DNA of 64,000 nt from Sphingomonas sp. S2M10. GTDB taxonomy: Bacteria; Pseudomonadota; Alphaproteobacteria; Sphingomonadales; Sphingomonadaceae. Made by a program: the position numbers and the translations under genes. The DNA lies in the NCBI RefSeq assembly GCF_012650175.1, contig NZ_JAAILI010000008.1:310001-374000 (forward strand), read 5' to 3'. Under the pieces are notes generated by a model. It was given only the letters and a program-made list of their open reading frames with translations, was not told where the DNA came from and did no database searches. Positions 41,034 through 50,096 of this stretch are shown here, piece after piece (position 1 is the first letter of the stretch; each line of letters begins with the position of its first letter).

Positions 41034-42946
41034 TGACCGCCTATCGCCCCGACGCGCTGATCGCTTCCGACATCTCGGCCTATCTCGAACTGCACCAGCA
41101 CAAGTCGATGCTGCGCTTCCTCACCTGCGGCTCGGTGGACGACGGCAAGTCGACGCTGATCGGCCGGCTGCTCTACGATTCGAAGCAGATCTTCGAGGAC
41201 CAGCTTTCGGCGCTGGAGAATGACTCCAAGCGCGTCGGCACCCAGGGCCAGGCGATCGACTTCGCGCTGCTGGTGGACGGCCTCGCCGCCGAGCGCGAGC
41301 AGGGCATCACCATCGACGTCGCCTACCGCTTCTTTGCCACCGAGAAGCGCAAGTTCATCGTCGCCGACACCCCTGGCCACGAGCAGTATACCCGCAACAT
41401 GGTGACCGGCGCCTCGACCGCCGATCTCGCCGTGATCCTGATCGACGCGCGCAAAGGCGTGCTGACCCAGACCAGGCGGCACAGCTTCCTCGCCCATCTG
41501 CTCGGCATCCGCCATCTGGTGGTGGCGGTGAACAAGATGGATCTGGTCGACTATGACCAGGCGGTGTTCGACCGGATCGTCGAGGCCTATGCCGACTTCG
41601 CCCAGTCGATCGGCATCCAGAATTTCACGGCGATCCCGATCTCGGGCTTCCAGGGCGACAATGTGACGACGCGCAGCGAGGCGATGCCGTGGTTCGGCGG
41701 GCCGGTGCTGCTCGACCATCTCGAAACGGTCGAAGTCGACGCGGAAATCGATCGCATCAAGCCGTTCCGCATGCCCGTGCAATGGGTGAACCGCCCGAAT
41801 CTCGACTTTCGCGGCTTTGCCGGGCTGATCGCGGGCGGCACGGTCCGCCCCGGCGATCCCGTGCGCATCCTGCCCTCCGGCCGCACCAGCACCGTTGCGC
41901 GGATCGTGACCATGCACGGCGACAGGGATGTGGCGGTGGCGGGCGAATCGGTGACGCTGACGCTGACCGACGAAGTCGACTGCTCGCGCGGCGACGTGAT
42001 CGCCACCGCCGATGCCCCGCCCCAGGCCGCCGATCAGTTCAAGGCGACATTGGTCTGGATGGATCCGGCCGAGTTGTTGCCCGGCCGCGCCTACTGGCTC
42101 AAGCTCGGCACCCAGACGGTCAGCGCGGTGATCCGCGCGCCCGAATATGCGATTGACGTCAACACCATGGCGCGCACCCCGGCCAAGACGCTGGCGCTCA
42201 ACGACATCGGCGTCGCCGAGATCGCCACGGATCGCGCCATCGTGTTCGAACCCTATGCCGAGAGCCACGATCTCGGCGGCTTCATCCTGATCGACAAGCT
42301 GACCAATGCCACGGTCGGCGCAGGCATGCTCGATTTCGCGCTGCGCCGTGCCCAGAACGTCCACTGGCAGGCGGTGGAGATCACCCGCGAGGCGCATGCC
42401 CAGCAAAAGGGCCAGCAGCCGCGCCTGCTGTGGTTCACCGGCCTCTCCGGCTCGGGCAAGTCGACCATCGCCAATCTGGTCGAGAAGAAGCTGCACGCGC
42501 TGGGCAAGCACAGCTTCCTGCTCGACGGCGACAACATCCGCCACGGCCTCAACCGCGATCTCGGCTTCAGCGACCAAGACCGGGTGGAAAACATCCGCCG
42601 CATCGGCGAGGTTGCCAAGCTGATGACTGATGCCGGCCTGATCGTGCTGACCGCCTTCATCTCGCCCTTCCGCGCCGAACGGGCGATGGTGCGGTCGCTG
42701 CTGCCCGACGGCGAGTTTTTCGAAATCTTCGTCGACACCCCGATCGAGGAGGCCGAGCGCCGCGACGTGAAGGGGCTCTACAAAAAGGCGCGCGCCGGCG
42801 AGATCGCCAATTTCACCGGCATCTCCAGCCCCTATGAGGCCCCGCTCGCACCGGAGATCCGCATTGACACCACCCGCACCACGCCCGAGGAAGCAGCCGA
42901 GCAGATCGTCGAGGCGATCATGGGCGTATGGAGTCCGATGCTGTGA
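41033..42946 (+). CDS. cysNC: Fused sulfate adenylyltransferase subunit 1/adenylylsulfate kinase CysNC
   Basis: 637 residues. The N-terminal GTPase (about 20-430) has [21 protein letters not shown], the G2/G3 region [15 protein letters not shown] and [13 protein letters not shown], and NKMD as NKMDLVDYD, plus beta-barrel domains as in EF-Tu. The C-terminal APS kinase (about 450-637) has its own P-loop [33 protein letters not shown], and [15 protein letters not shown]. It couples GTP hydrolysis to APS synthesis and then makes PAPS for sulfate assimilation or sulfation. It lies between cysD and cysQ with one- and four-base overlaps. Confidence 0.97.
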   Translation: MTAYRPDALIASDISAYLELHQHKSMLRFLTCGSVDDGKSTLIGRLLYDSKQIFEDQLSALENDSKRVGTQGQAIDFALLVDGLAAEREQGITIDVAYRFFATEKRKFIVADTPGHEQYTRNMVTGASTADLAVILIDARKGVLTQTRRHSFLAHLLGIRHLVVAVNKMDLVDYDQAVFDRIVEAYADFAQSIGIQNFTAIPISGFQGDNVTTRSEAMPWFGGPVLLDHLETVEVDAEIDRIKPFRMPVQWVNRPNLDFRGFAGLIAGGTVRPGDPVRILPSGRTSTVARIVTMHGDRDVAVAGESVTLTLTDEVDCSRGDVIATADAPPQAADQFKATLVWMDPAELLPGRAYWLKLGTQTVSAVIRAPEYAIDVNTMARTPAKTLALNDIGVAEIATDRAIVFEPYAESHDLGGFILIDKLTNATVGAGMLDFALRRAQNVHWQAVEITREAHAQQKGQQPRLLWFTGLSGSGKSTIANLVEKKLHALGKHSFLLDGDNIRHGLNRDLGFSDQDRVENIRRIGEVAKLMTDAGLIVLTAFISPFRAERAMVRSLLPDGEFFEIFVDTPIEEAERRDVKGLYKKARAGEIANFTGISSPYEAPLAPEIRIDTTRTTPEEAAEQIVEAIMGVWSPML

Positions 42947-43662
42947 ACGACGCCCAGCTCGCCCATGCCATCGCCGAGGAAGCCGGTGCGCTGCTGCTGC
43001 GCATTCAGGGCGAGTGCGCTGGCGGCGCGCGCGGGGACCAGGAAGCCAATGCGCTGATCCTGGACCGGCTGCGCGCTGCCCGGCCTGACGACGCGATCCT
43101 CTCCGAAGAGTCCGCCGACGATCCGGTTCGGCTCGGCCGCAGCCGCGTGTGGATCATCGACCCGCTCGACGGCACCCGCGAATTCGCCGAGCGCCGCGAG
43201 GACTGGGCAGTGCACATCGCGCTCGCCATCGACGGCAAACCGGCGGTGGGCGCAGTTGCCCTTCCCCGTCTGGGGATGACGCTCGCCAGCGACACGCCGC
43301 CGGCGCTCGCCCCCGCGCAGACGCCGCCGCGCATGCTGGTCAGCCGCACGCGCGCCAGCCAGCTCTGCGCCGATGTCGGAGCGGCGATCGGCGCGGTACA
43401 TGTCGGCATGGGCTCGGCGGGTGCCAAGGCGATGGCGGTCGTGCGCGGCGAGGCGGAGATCTACCTCCATTCGGGCGGGCAACATCAATGGGACAATTGC
43501 GCGCCGGTCGCGGTTGCGCTGGCGGCGGGGCTGCATGCCTCCCGCATTGACGGATCTGCGATCCTCTACAATCAGGCCGGAACCAGCGTGCCGGACCTGC
43601 TGATATGCCGCCGCGAATGGGCGGCGCCGGTGTTGGCGGCAGTCGGGGACTGCAATCGTTAG
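42943..43662 (+). CDS. cysQ: 3'(2'),5'-bisphosphate nucleotidase CysQ
   Basis: 239 residues from GTG 42943, overlapping the cysNC stop by GTGA. Removes the 3'-phosphate of PAP, the by-product of PAPS use. Inositol-phosphatase-type metal motifs: ILSEES (Glu), [15 protein letters not shown] (the DPLDGT motif), and [16 protein letters not shown] (WDxxA/P). Hydrophilic, cytoplasmic. ATG 42928 is an alternative start without a binding site. Confidence 0.94.
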   Translation: MNDAQLAHAIAEEAGALLLRIQGECAGGARGDQEANALILDRLRAARPDDAILSEESADDPVRLGRSRVWIIDPLDGTREFAERREDWAVHIALAIDGKPAVGAVALPRLGMTLASDTPPALAPAQTPPRMLVSRTRASQLCADVGAAIGAVHVGMGSAGAKAMAVVRGEAEIYLHSGGQHQWDNCAPVAVALAAGLHASRIDGSAILYNQAGTSVPDLLICRREWAAPVLAAVGDCNR

Positions 43663-43681
43663 CATCGTTGAGAAAGCGTTA

Positions 43682-43958
43682 CGGGCAAACCCGGATGGGG
43701 GTCGCCCCGAATGTTCGCCGCGCCGCGGCATGGCTATTTGAAGGGCACGCGATCGGCAGCGCTTCCCCCCGCTCCCTTCGCCGGTAACAGCGTATCGGCC
43801 GGTTCTGAACTGACGCAGAACCTAGCCATTCTGGAACAAGTCGGCGCCTCCACGAACCGATCCCCCCAGTGGGCCGCCGACTTGTTTTCCGAGTGTGAGA
43901 GAACTGCTTGCGCATGATGGGCCGGTCCGTTTCCCTCCCTTGGCGGACCGGCCTTTTT
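43682..43958 (+). ncRNA. Candidate structured RNA or long 3' region after cysQ
   Basis: No protein is convincing in 43663-43960. Several perfect stems follow one another: CGGG-CAAA-CCCG (43682-43693), GGGG-TCG-CCCC (43698-43708), GGTTCTG/CAGAACC (43801-43822), and a 12-bp stem AACAAGTCGGCG/CGCCGACTTGTT (43835-43886). A clear intrinsic terminator at 43920-43958 ends it on the plus strand. The cluster fits a small RNA, but it could be the folded 3' end of the cysDNCQ message. No known riboswitch or sRNA family was matched by eye. Confidence 0.35.
43920..43958 (+). terminator. Intrinsic terminator on plus strand before convergent receptor gene
   Basis: GGCCGGTCCG (43920-43929), 14-base loop, CGGACCGGCC (43944-43953), then five T. 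A perfect 10-bp GC stem with T-run. It ends transcription coming from cysQ or from the candidate RNA. The minus side has no T-run. Confidence 0.87.
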
Positions 43959-43960
43959 GT

Positions 43961-46738
43961 TCAGAACGCGTAGGACAGGTTGAACATATAGGTGCGGCCC
44001 ACCTCAACATAGCCGCCCTTGCGATCCACCGAGAGCAGCGCCTTGCCGACCCCCGCCGTTGTCCAGTAACTGTGCGAATTGAGCAGGTTCTGTACCGACA
44101 CGCCGGCGGTCAGGTGCTGGTTCAGCGTGTAGCTGAAGATCGCGTTCATCGTCGAAACCGGCTGGACATAGGTGTCCGGCTGCGACGAGCGAAGATCATA
44201 CAGCTTGTTGCCGGTATAGGCGTAGTTCAGCGCGGCGTTGAAGCCGCCATGCACCCAGAACAATTCGGTGTTGAACATCACCTGCGGTGCCTGCGGCATG
44301 CGCTGGCGACGATAGCCGTTTGACACATAGACCGTCGCATCCGCCCGCTGCAGCGTGACGTTGCCCTGGAAGCCCAGGCCGTCCAGCATGCCCGGCAGCC
44401 CCTTCAGGCTATAGCGCGCGAACAATTCCACGCCGTACACGCTGCCCTTGCCGCTGGTATCCAGCGTCTCGATCTCGACGCCGTCGGGCGAAAGCTGCTT
44501 GTCCGGCCCCGTCCACACGTTGAGGTCGCCGCTCGCGTTGGTCGAGCCGGTCGAGAACATCACATGGTTCAGGCGCTTGTAGTAGAGCGCCGCGGAGAAC
44601 AGATCGGTACCGGCCCCCTTATGCTCGATCGAGGTATCGACGTTCCACGCCTCCACCGCGTCGAGATTGGGATTCGGCACGAAGATCGAGGTGATCCGCC
44701 CGGTATCGTCGCGCGAGATGCTGGTCGGCCCGAGCAGCAGGTCGAATGCCGGGCGCGAATAGCTCTTGCGCACCGAGAAGCGATACACGGTGTTCGCACC
44801 GGGCCGATAGGAGGCGATCAGGCTCGGCAGCCACTGGTCGTAGCTGCGCTCGCTGGTGACGAAGCCAGCGCTGTTGCTGGTCGTCTGCCAGTACCGGCCC
44901 TGGAACCAGTTGTGCTCGAAGCGGAGGCCCGGCGTGAGGGTAAGGCCACCGAACGCAAGATTGGCGAGCACATAGCCACTGGCGCGGTGCTCCTTGCCGT
45001 CCAGCCGGTTCTCGTTGAGCTTCACCGGATCGATGCCTGGCAGCTTGGACAGCGACAGCCTGGCGTTCTGCGCCTCCACCCAATTGCGGTCGGGAATGAA
45101 GAACGGCACCTGTACGTTCTTCATGAAGCCGTTCAGCCGCTCGCCGGGTACCCCGCTCAGCCTGGTGAGGTTGGGATCGTTGGCGGTGAAATTATACTGC
45201 AGCGCGCCGTCGTCGCCGAGGCTGTTCGAATAGCGCTTGGAGGCCTCGTACTTGCCGCCCGCCTGTACTGACGTCAGGCCGTGGTCGCCGAAGCGCCAGG
45301 TGCCGTCCAGCCGCCCTTCCAGCTTGGACTCCCACGCATCCTCGAACTGCGCCGTGGTATAGGCCTGGGCGAACGTGTCGAAATTGGTGATGGCGGCGCC
45401 CGCGGCGTCGCTCAGCACCACCTGCGGGTTGGTGCGATCCGCCAGGCCGGTGATCAGCTTGTAGGTCGCCGGACCCGTGGCGTTGGCGCCGATATAGGTG
45501 GGGCTGCGCCAGCTCGCCTGGATCCGCAGCGGGTAGCTGGTCGCGCCCCGCGAATAGGCGCCGTTATAATCGAGCGTCAGGTCGCCCAGCCGGGTTTCGC
45601 CGCCCACTTTGGTGGTGAACAGCCGCTGATTGCTGTGCTCGGTGCGGAAATAGTTGCTGCCCCCCAGCCCGTAGAGCGCCAGATAGCCCGCGGCATCGTA
45701 ATTGGCGCCGAGCGTGCTGCCGGCATTGGGGTTTGTCTGGCCGGCCGTGAGGTTCGAGCTGCGCGCCGCGGTCTGGTCCATCCAGCTCTTCAGGCGATAT
45801 TCGCCATAGGTGGTGCGCGCGTACAGATCGGTGCTGTCGCCCTTCCATTCCAGATTGACCGTGCCGCCGAAGCGTTCGATCCGGTTCTGGAACACGTTCC
45901 AGAGCACGCCCACCGGCATGACGTTGTTCAGATTGTCGCGAACCGCGCCGGGCTGGTTGCCGTCAACCTTCACATAGTCGCGATGGATAGCCACCGCCTC
46001 GGCGAAGTTGTTCTTCCGCCCATAATAGGCCGACGCGAAAATGCCCAGATCGCCGAAGCGCTGCGCCGTCTCGGCCTGGATCGTGCCCCCCCAGGGATCC
46101 TGATCGCGCGCGGCGGCACGGCCGGCGATCAGGCCCTGCGCTTGGATCTGGAAGTGGTGTGCGCCAAAATCGAACGGCGAAGCGGTACGCAGGTCGATCA
46201 CGCCGGCGATGGCGTCGCCGTCCTGCGCCGCGGTTGGCGCCTTGTCGACGCGAACCTCGGCCAGCGCGAAGGGCGACAGCAGGTTCATCGAGATCGCACG
46301 GGTGCGCGCGTCGGTCTGCGCCAGCCGGACGCCGTCGAGCTCATAGGCATTGTACGCGGTGTCTAGGCCGCGGATCGAGAGATATTGCGCCTCGCCGGTC
46401 GCGGCGGCGTTGCGCGACTGATCGACCGAGGAGTTGAGGCCAGGCAGACGGGTGAGCAGGTCTGCCAGGTTCTGCTGCGGCTGCGCGCGCAGTTCCTCGC
46501 CGGAGACGATGGTGACGAGCGACGGGCTCTTCACCTGTTCCTCCTGCACGCTCTTGATCGCGGCGCGCTGGCCGGTGACGACGATGGTCTCGTTTTCGCG
46601 CACCTGATCGTCATTGTCCGGCGCTGCGCTCGCCGCGACATCATCGCGCACGGTTGCCGCCAGCGCAGGACCCTGCGCGAGAAATGCAGCCGTGCCCCCG
46701 CCCAGGAGCAGCGCGATGCGCTTGTTCCAGTGTCCCAT
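43961..46738 (-). CDS. TonB-dependent receptor next to phytase-like gene
   Basis: 925 residues. Signal peptide (about 1-27), TonB box-like ETIVVTGQRAAIKSVQEEQ, plug with VSGEELRAQPQQNLADLLTRLPG, YLSIRGLDTAYNAYELDGVRL, and AEVRVDKAPTAAQDGDAIAGVIDLRT. The plug and long barrel match the large receptors of Caulobacterales, Sphingomonadales and Xanthomonadales that take up carbohydrate-like compounds. The C-terminus GRTYMFNLSYAF is the expected barrel end. Divergent from a histidine acid phosphatase, with a palindrome between, so it may import inositol phosphates or another phosphorylated compound. The ligand is inference. Confidence 0.92.
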   Translation of the reverse strand: MGHWNKRIALLLGGGTAAFLAQGPALAATVRDDVAASAAPDNDDQVRENETIVVTGQRAAIKSVQEEQVKSPSLVTIVSGEELRAQPQQNLADLLTRLPGLNSSVDQSRNAAATGEAQYLSIRGLDTAYNAYELDGVRLAQTDARTRAISMNLLSPFALAEVRVDKAPTAAQDGDAIAGVIDLRTASPFDFGAHHFQIQAQGLIAGRAAARDQDPWGGTIQAETAQRFGDLGIFASAYYGRKNNFAEAVAIHRDYVKVDGNQPGAVRDNLNNVMPVGVLWNVFQNRIERFGGTVNLEWKGDSTDLYARTTYGEYRLKSWMDQTAARSSNLTAGQTNPNAGSTLGANYDAAGYLALYGLGGSNYFRTEHSNQRLFTTKVGGETRLGDLTLDYNGAYSRGATSYPLRIQASWRSPTYIGANATGPATYKLITGLADRTNPQVVLSDAAGAAITNFDTFAQAYTTAQFEDAWESKLEGRLDGTWRFGDHGLTSVQAGGKYEASKRYSNSLGDDGALQYNFTANDPNLTRLSGVPGERLNGFMKNVQVPFFIPDRNWVEAQNARLSLSKLPGIDPVKLNENRLDGKEHRASGYVLANLAFGGLTLTPGLRFEHNWFQGRYWQTTSNSAGFVTSERSYDQWLPSLIASYRPGANTVYRFSVRKSYSRPAFDLLLGPTSISRDDTGRITSIFVPNPNLDAVEAWNVDTSIEHKGAGTDLFSAALYYKRLNHVMFSTGSTNASGDLNVWTGPDKQLSPDGVEIETLDTSGKGSVYGVELFARYSLKGLPGMLDGLGFQGNVTLQRADATVYVSNGYRRQRMPQAPQVMFNTELFWVHGGFNAALNYAYTGNKLYDLRSSQPDTYVQPVSTMNAIFSYTLNQHLTAGVSVQNLLNSHSYWTTAGVGKALLSVDRKGGYVEVGRTYMFNLSYAF

Positions 46739-46861
46739 TGGTTATGTCCCTCATTGAATTTGGTGCCAGCCTGTGTCGACTGGTCACTGTCGCCGCTAAC
46801 CCTATGGGACTGCACTTCCACGTCCTGCTCGTGGCGAATCCCGTACCTTGCGATGACAAAA

Positions 46862-46875
46862 TTGCTGCACTGCAA
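46862..46875. promoter_or_regulatory. TGC-rich motif in receptor/phytase gap
   Basis: TTGCTGCACTGCAA; a perfect or near copy of the motifs at 29512-29525 and 38586-38599. It lies 124 bases before the receptor start on the minus strand and 95 before the phosphatase start. Possibly the site of a regulator shared by the three loci. Confidence 0.42.
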
Positions 46876-46899
46876 CGTAAAATGCGGAAATCGTTGAAC

Positions 46900-46923
46900 A
46901 ATACCAATTTTATAATTGGTATT
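46900..46923. promoter_or_regulatory. Perfect 24-bp palindrome between receptor and phosphatase
   Basis: AATACCAATT-TTAT-AATTGGTATT has two perfect 10-bp arms with a 4-base centre in a notably AT-rich setting, 46 bases before the phosphatase start. Its length and symmetry fit a dimeric repressor operator controlling both divergent genes. ACCAA...TTGGT is the reverse order of typical GntR/UxuR sites, so I do not name the regulator. Confidence 0.6.
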
Positions 46924-46969
46924 CTTTTTAGTCACACAGCTTTCACGCGGCGCGGCTAGGCATGAGCCG

Positions 46970-48184
46970 ATGCTCGCGTCCCCCACCCTGCGCCTCACCG
47001 CCGCCGCGCTCGCCCTGTTGCCCGCCGTCGCGCAGGCAGCCCCGCCCAAGACACAGCGTATCGAGCGACTGGTGCTGCTGATGCGCCACGGCGTCCGCGC
47101 GCCGCTCGGCGGGGAGGTGCCGCCCGGCACGCGTACCGGCGAGCCATGGCCGCGCTGGAGCGCTCCGGCCGAGCAGGTAACGCCGCATGGTGCCGCGGCG
47201 CTGAGCGCGCTCGCGCGGGCCGACCGGCGCTGGTTTGCCGCCGCGGGACTGCTCCCGGCGCGCGGATGCCCCGATCCGGCAACGGTTCGCCTCTGGACCA
47301 ACAGCTCCCCGCGCACCATCGCCAGCGGCGCAGCCTATGCGGTGGGCTTCGCCCCCAGCTGCGCGCTACCCGTCGGCCACAAGCCGGAGGGCGAGAACGA
47401 CCCGATCTTCGAGCCGCTCGGCGCCCATCCCGCAGCGTTCGATGCCCAGCGCGCGGTGGAATCGATCCGGCGCTACAGCGGCGGCGCGGATGCGCTGACG
47501 CAACGCCATGCAGCCGGACTGAAATTGCTGGAACAGATACTCGCCTGCTCCGCCGCACCGTGCAGCCCGGTCGAACCCTCGGCGGTACGGCCTGGCGCGG
47601 ACGGCCATGGTGTGGACCTCAAGGGCCCGATCCGCGCCGCCTCGGGCACCGCCCAGGTACTGATGCTACAATATCTGGAGGGCATGCCGATGGCGCAGGT
47701 CGGCTGGGGCCGGGCGACACCGGCGCGGCTGGAAGCGCTGGGCGCGGTGCACGGCGCACTGTTCGACGTGTACAGCCGCCCGCCCTATATGGCAGCGTTC
47801 CAGATGGCACCGACGGTGGACCGGATCACCCGCGATCTGACCGACGCCGCTGCGCCGAAGATCGACGTGCTGATCGGCCACGACACCAATGTCGCGGCGC
47901 TGGCCGCAGTGCTGGGCGTACCGGTCAAGGCGCCGGGTTTCGCAACCAACGACCCCTCGCCGGGTGGCGGCATCGCCATCGCGCTGGTCCGGGCGCCGAA
48001 CGGGCGGCAGGCGGTCCGCCTCTGGTATCGCAGCCAGAGCGCCGCCGACATGCGCGCCGCCCGCGAGCGCGCGGTATGGACACCGCTGCGGCTGAGGGGC
48101 TGCGACGAGGGGTCCCAGCATCGCTGCCCGCTGCCGCGCTTCCTGAAGCGGCTGGAAGCGGCGACGGCCGCCGCGCGCAGCTAG
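46970..48184 (+). CDS. Histidine acid phosphatase, phytase/glucose-1-phosphatase type
   Basis: 404 residues. A signal peptide (about 1-24, ending AQAA) sends it to the periplasm. The catalytic motif LLMRHGVRAPLGG carries Arg39 and His40 (RHGxRxP), and the proton donor is His304-Asp305 in IGHDTNVAALAA. TNSSPRTIASG provides the other active-site Arg. The usual Cys residues are present (CPDPA, PSCALP, CSAAPCSP, GCDEGSQHRCPLP). Members are AppA phytase and Agp glucose-1-phosphatase; I cannot distinguish them. HDTN, as in AppA and Agp, is intact. Confidence 0.92.
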   Translation: MLASPTLRLTAAALALLPAVAQAAPPKTQRIERLVLLMRHGVRAPLGGEVPPGTRTGEPWPRWSAPAEQVTPHGAAALSALARADRRWFAAAGLLPARGCPDPATVRLWTNSSPRTIASGAAYAVGFAPSCALPVGHKPEGENDPIFEPLGAHPAAFDAQRAVESIRRYSGGADALTQRHAAGLKLLEQILACSAAPCSPVEPSAVRPGADGHGVDLKGPIRAASGTAQVLMLQYLEGMPMAQVGWGRATPARLEALGAVHGALFDVYSRPPYMAAFQMAPTVDRITRDLTDAAAPKIDVLIGHDTNVAALAAVLGVPVKAPGFATNDPSPGGGIAIALVRAPNGRQAVRLWYRSQSAADMRAARERAVWTPLRLRGCDEGSQHRCPLPRFLKRLEAATAAARS

Positions 48185-48262
48185 GCGGCCGGAGCGATGG
48201 GGTAAACGCCCCATGGTTGCCGGCATCCGAACGCGCGATCCACCGCGCGGGAGGCCGACTGC

Positions 48263-48892
48263 ATGAAGACGATGGTTCGTAGCCTGATCCTGGCCGCCAC
48301 GGCCATTGGTCCGGTGACGCCGGCATGGGCACAGCAGCCGGCCATGCCGGCGGCGCGCCCCGAGGCCGAGCGCGCATCACCGTTCATCCCGGCGAACGTC
48401 AACCCGCCCACGCTGGTGGAAGCGAAAACCTTCAAGCTGGTCCCGCTCGGGCCGGCGTTGGTGAAGATCGATTACGACGCCTATATGTCGTCGATCGAGC
48501 ATCTGCAGCGGACCTTCACCCGCGGCACCGACTGGCCGCACGCCGGGATCACCGATGCCGATGCGATGCGCGACATGGCGGCCGAGCAGGCCCGGTTCCG
48601 AAACCGCCACTCCTTCGCCTATGCGGTGCTCACCCCCAACGGCCGGCGAGAACGGGGATCGGTGTATGTCTCGCCCAGCCCGGTACCCGGCCATGATGCG
48701 GTCGTGCGGTTGTGGGTGACCAAGGCGGAATATGACGCCGGGTTCGATGCGGCGCTGTACGCGTGGGTGACCGACTGGATTCGGCGGGACTGGCCATTTA
48801 CCCGGGTCGCCTATCCAGGCCGTTCCATCGACTGGGACCGCTGGGACGCCATGGTTGCGGCGGCATCGAACGCGAAGTCGGCGGGCAATTGA
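48263..48892 (+). CDS. Hypothetical exported protein downstream of phytase-like gene
   Basis: 209 residues. Signal peptide (about 1-23, ending AWAQQ). The mature part contains MSSIEHLQRTFTRGTDWP, RFRNRHSFAYAVLTPNGRRERGSVYVSP, and WVTDWIRRDWPFTRVAYPGRSIDWDRW. The order of strands and the phrase GSVYVSPSP...VVRLWVTKAEYDAG recall an acetyltransferase-like fold, but without a visible CoA loop. It starts 78 bases after the phosphatase and may be co-transcribed. I cannot assign a function. Confidence 0.78.
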   Translation: MKTMVRSLILAATAIGPVTPAWAQQPAMPAARPEAERASPFIPANVNPPTLVEAKTFKLVPLGPALVKIDYDAYMSSIEHLQRTFTRGTDWPHAGITDADAMRDMAAEQARFRNRHSFAYAVLTPNGRRERGSVYVSPSPVPGHDAVVRLWVTKAEYDAGFDAALYAWVTDWIRRDWPFTRVAYPGRSIDWDRWDAMVAAASNAKSAGN

Positions 48893-48926
48893 CCGGCGAC
48901 GGCCCCCTGCCGCTGCTCACGGCGCC

Positions 48927-50096
48927 TCAGGCGGCGCGCGAATAGGCCATGGCGTGGTAGCTGGCGAACAGCTCCTCGAAATGCTGGTCCATCGTCCGCG
49001 TGCCCGGCGCATCGGCAGCGGCGCGCATGCGGTGGAACATCGGCGTCGTCTCGACGAACTGGGTCAGCGAATCGCGGAGCGATACCGGATCGGCGGCGCG
49101 GTACAGCATGCCCTGCCCCTCGACGAACTGATCGGCGGCGCCGCCCTCGTCCGGCACAATCAGCGGCAGGCCGCTCGCCCGCGCTTCGGCGGCGACCATG
49201 CAGAAGGTCTCGGCCTCGCAGCCATGGACCAGCGCGTCGGAGCTCGCCAGCACGCGGGCAAGCTGCTCGCGGTTGCTGGTCGGCTCGAACAGCTGCGCGT
49301 GCGGGTTGCGGCCGATCGCGGTGATGACCTTGGAGCGCGCGGTGCCGGTGCCGATCAGGATCAGCCCCATGGGACTTCGCCCGGCCGCCGCCTCCGCCGC
49401 CTCGATCACCATCGGCCAGCGCTTCTCCGCCGCCAACCGGCCGACGCCGATCAGCAGCGTCGCCTCCGGCCCCAGGCCGCAGCTCGCGAGCAACTCGGCG
49501 CGCAGCGCTTCGTCCCGCAATGCGGGACTGAAATAGCCGGGCTCGACACCCATCGGGATCGTCACCACCTTGGTGAGGCCGCCCTCGCGCAACCTTCGGG
49601 CAAGCCCTTGGCCCGCCGTCACCACCTGATCGAACCCGTCGTCGAGCCGGCGGAGATGCTGCCAGAAGGAGCTGAAGCCCTTGTCGATCGTCTCGCGGTT
49701 GGCGATCGTGCCGAACCAGCGATAGGCATAGGCGGCCAGCGGATCGGCGTGCATCACCAGCGCGCGCGCCGCCGACCCCTGCCAGCGCGCGACCATCGAG
49801 GCGCTGCGCCACGGCGACGACGCTTCGACAAAATCGGGCCGCCAGCGCTTGAGCGCGGCGTGCAGCGCCGGCTCGTCGTCGAAATAGCGATAGCGGCGGT
49901 CGAGCGGCAGCAGCGGCGCCGGGATCGTCGCCAAGATGGCGCCGTCGCGCTCCTCCAATATCTCCTCGCGCTCACCGGGGGCGAGGATGATGATCTCGTG
50001 GCCGAGCTTGGCACCAAGTTCCATCTTGCGACGGACATAGGTTTTCACGCCGCCGCCATAGGGGCTGTAGAAGGCGCAGACGTCGAGGATGCGCAT
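48927..50096 (-). CDS. Glycosyltransferase family 4
   Basis: 389 residues. GT-B fold: N-terminal domain with VCAFYSPYGGGVKTYVRRKM, central GVEPGYFSP, C-terminal donor domain LLIGVGRLAAEKRWPMVIEAAEAA, SDALVHGCEAETFCMVAAEARASGLPLIVPDEGG, containing the EX7E region (E-TFCMVAAE). It transfers a sugar from a nucleotide donor to a lipid or glycan. The start ATG 50096 overlaps the deacetylase stop by one base; TTG 50099 is alternative. Acceptor unknown. Confidence 0.92.
   Translation of the reverse strand: MRILDVCAFYSPYGGGVKTYVRRKMELGAKLGHEIIILAPGEREEILEERDGAILATIPAPLLPLDRRYRYFDDEPALHAALKRWRPDFVEASSPWRSASMVARWQGSAARALVMHADPLAAYAYRWFGTIANRETIDKGFSSFWQHLRRLDDGFDQVVTAGQGLARRLREGGLTKVVTIPMGVEPGYFSPALRDEALRAELLASCGLGPEATLLIGVGRLAAEKRWPMVIEAAEAAAGRSPMGLILIGTGTARSKVITAIGRNPHAQLFEPTSNREQLARVLASSDALVHGCEAETFCMVAAEARASGLPLIVPDEGGAADQFVEGQGMLYRAADPVSLRDSLTQFVETTPMFHRMRAAADAPGTRTMDQHFEELFASYHAMAYSRAA

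Noticed and set aside
43682..43710. Cyclic-di-GMP-I riboswitch (GGGCAAACC present)
   Set aside because: The second conserved half (GACGCAAAGCC-type segment and GNRA contact) is missing, and the position is behind cysQ, not ahead of a gene on that strand.
43711..43917. 68-codon ORF MFAAPRHGYLKG... after cysQ
   Set aside because: No binding site, no recognisable pattern, and it overlaps strong stem structures.
46900..46923. UxuR/ExuR or FadR operator
   Set aside because: Those sites read TTGGT...ACCAA toward the centre; here the order is reversed with a 4-base centre.
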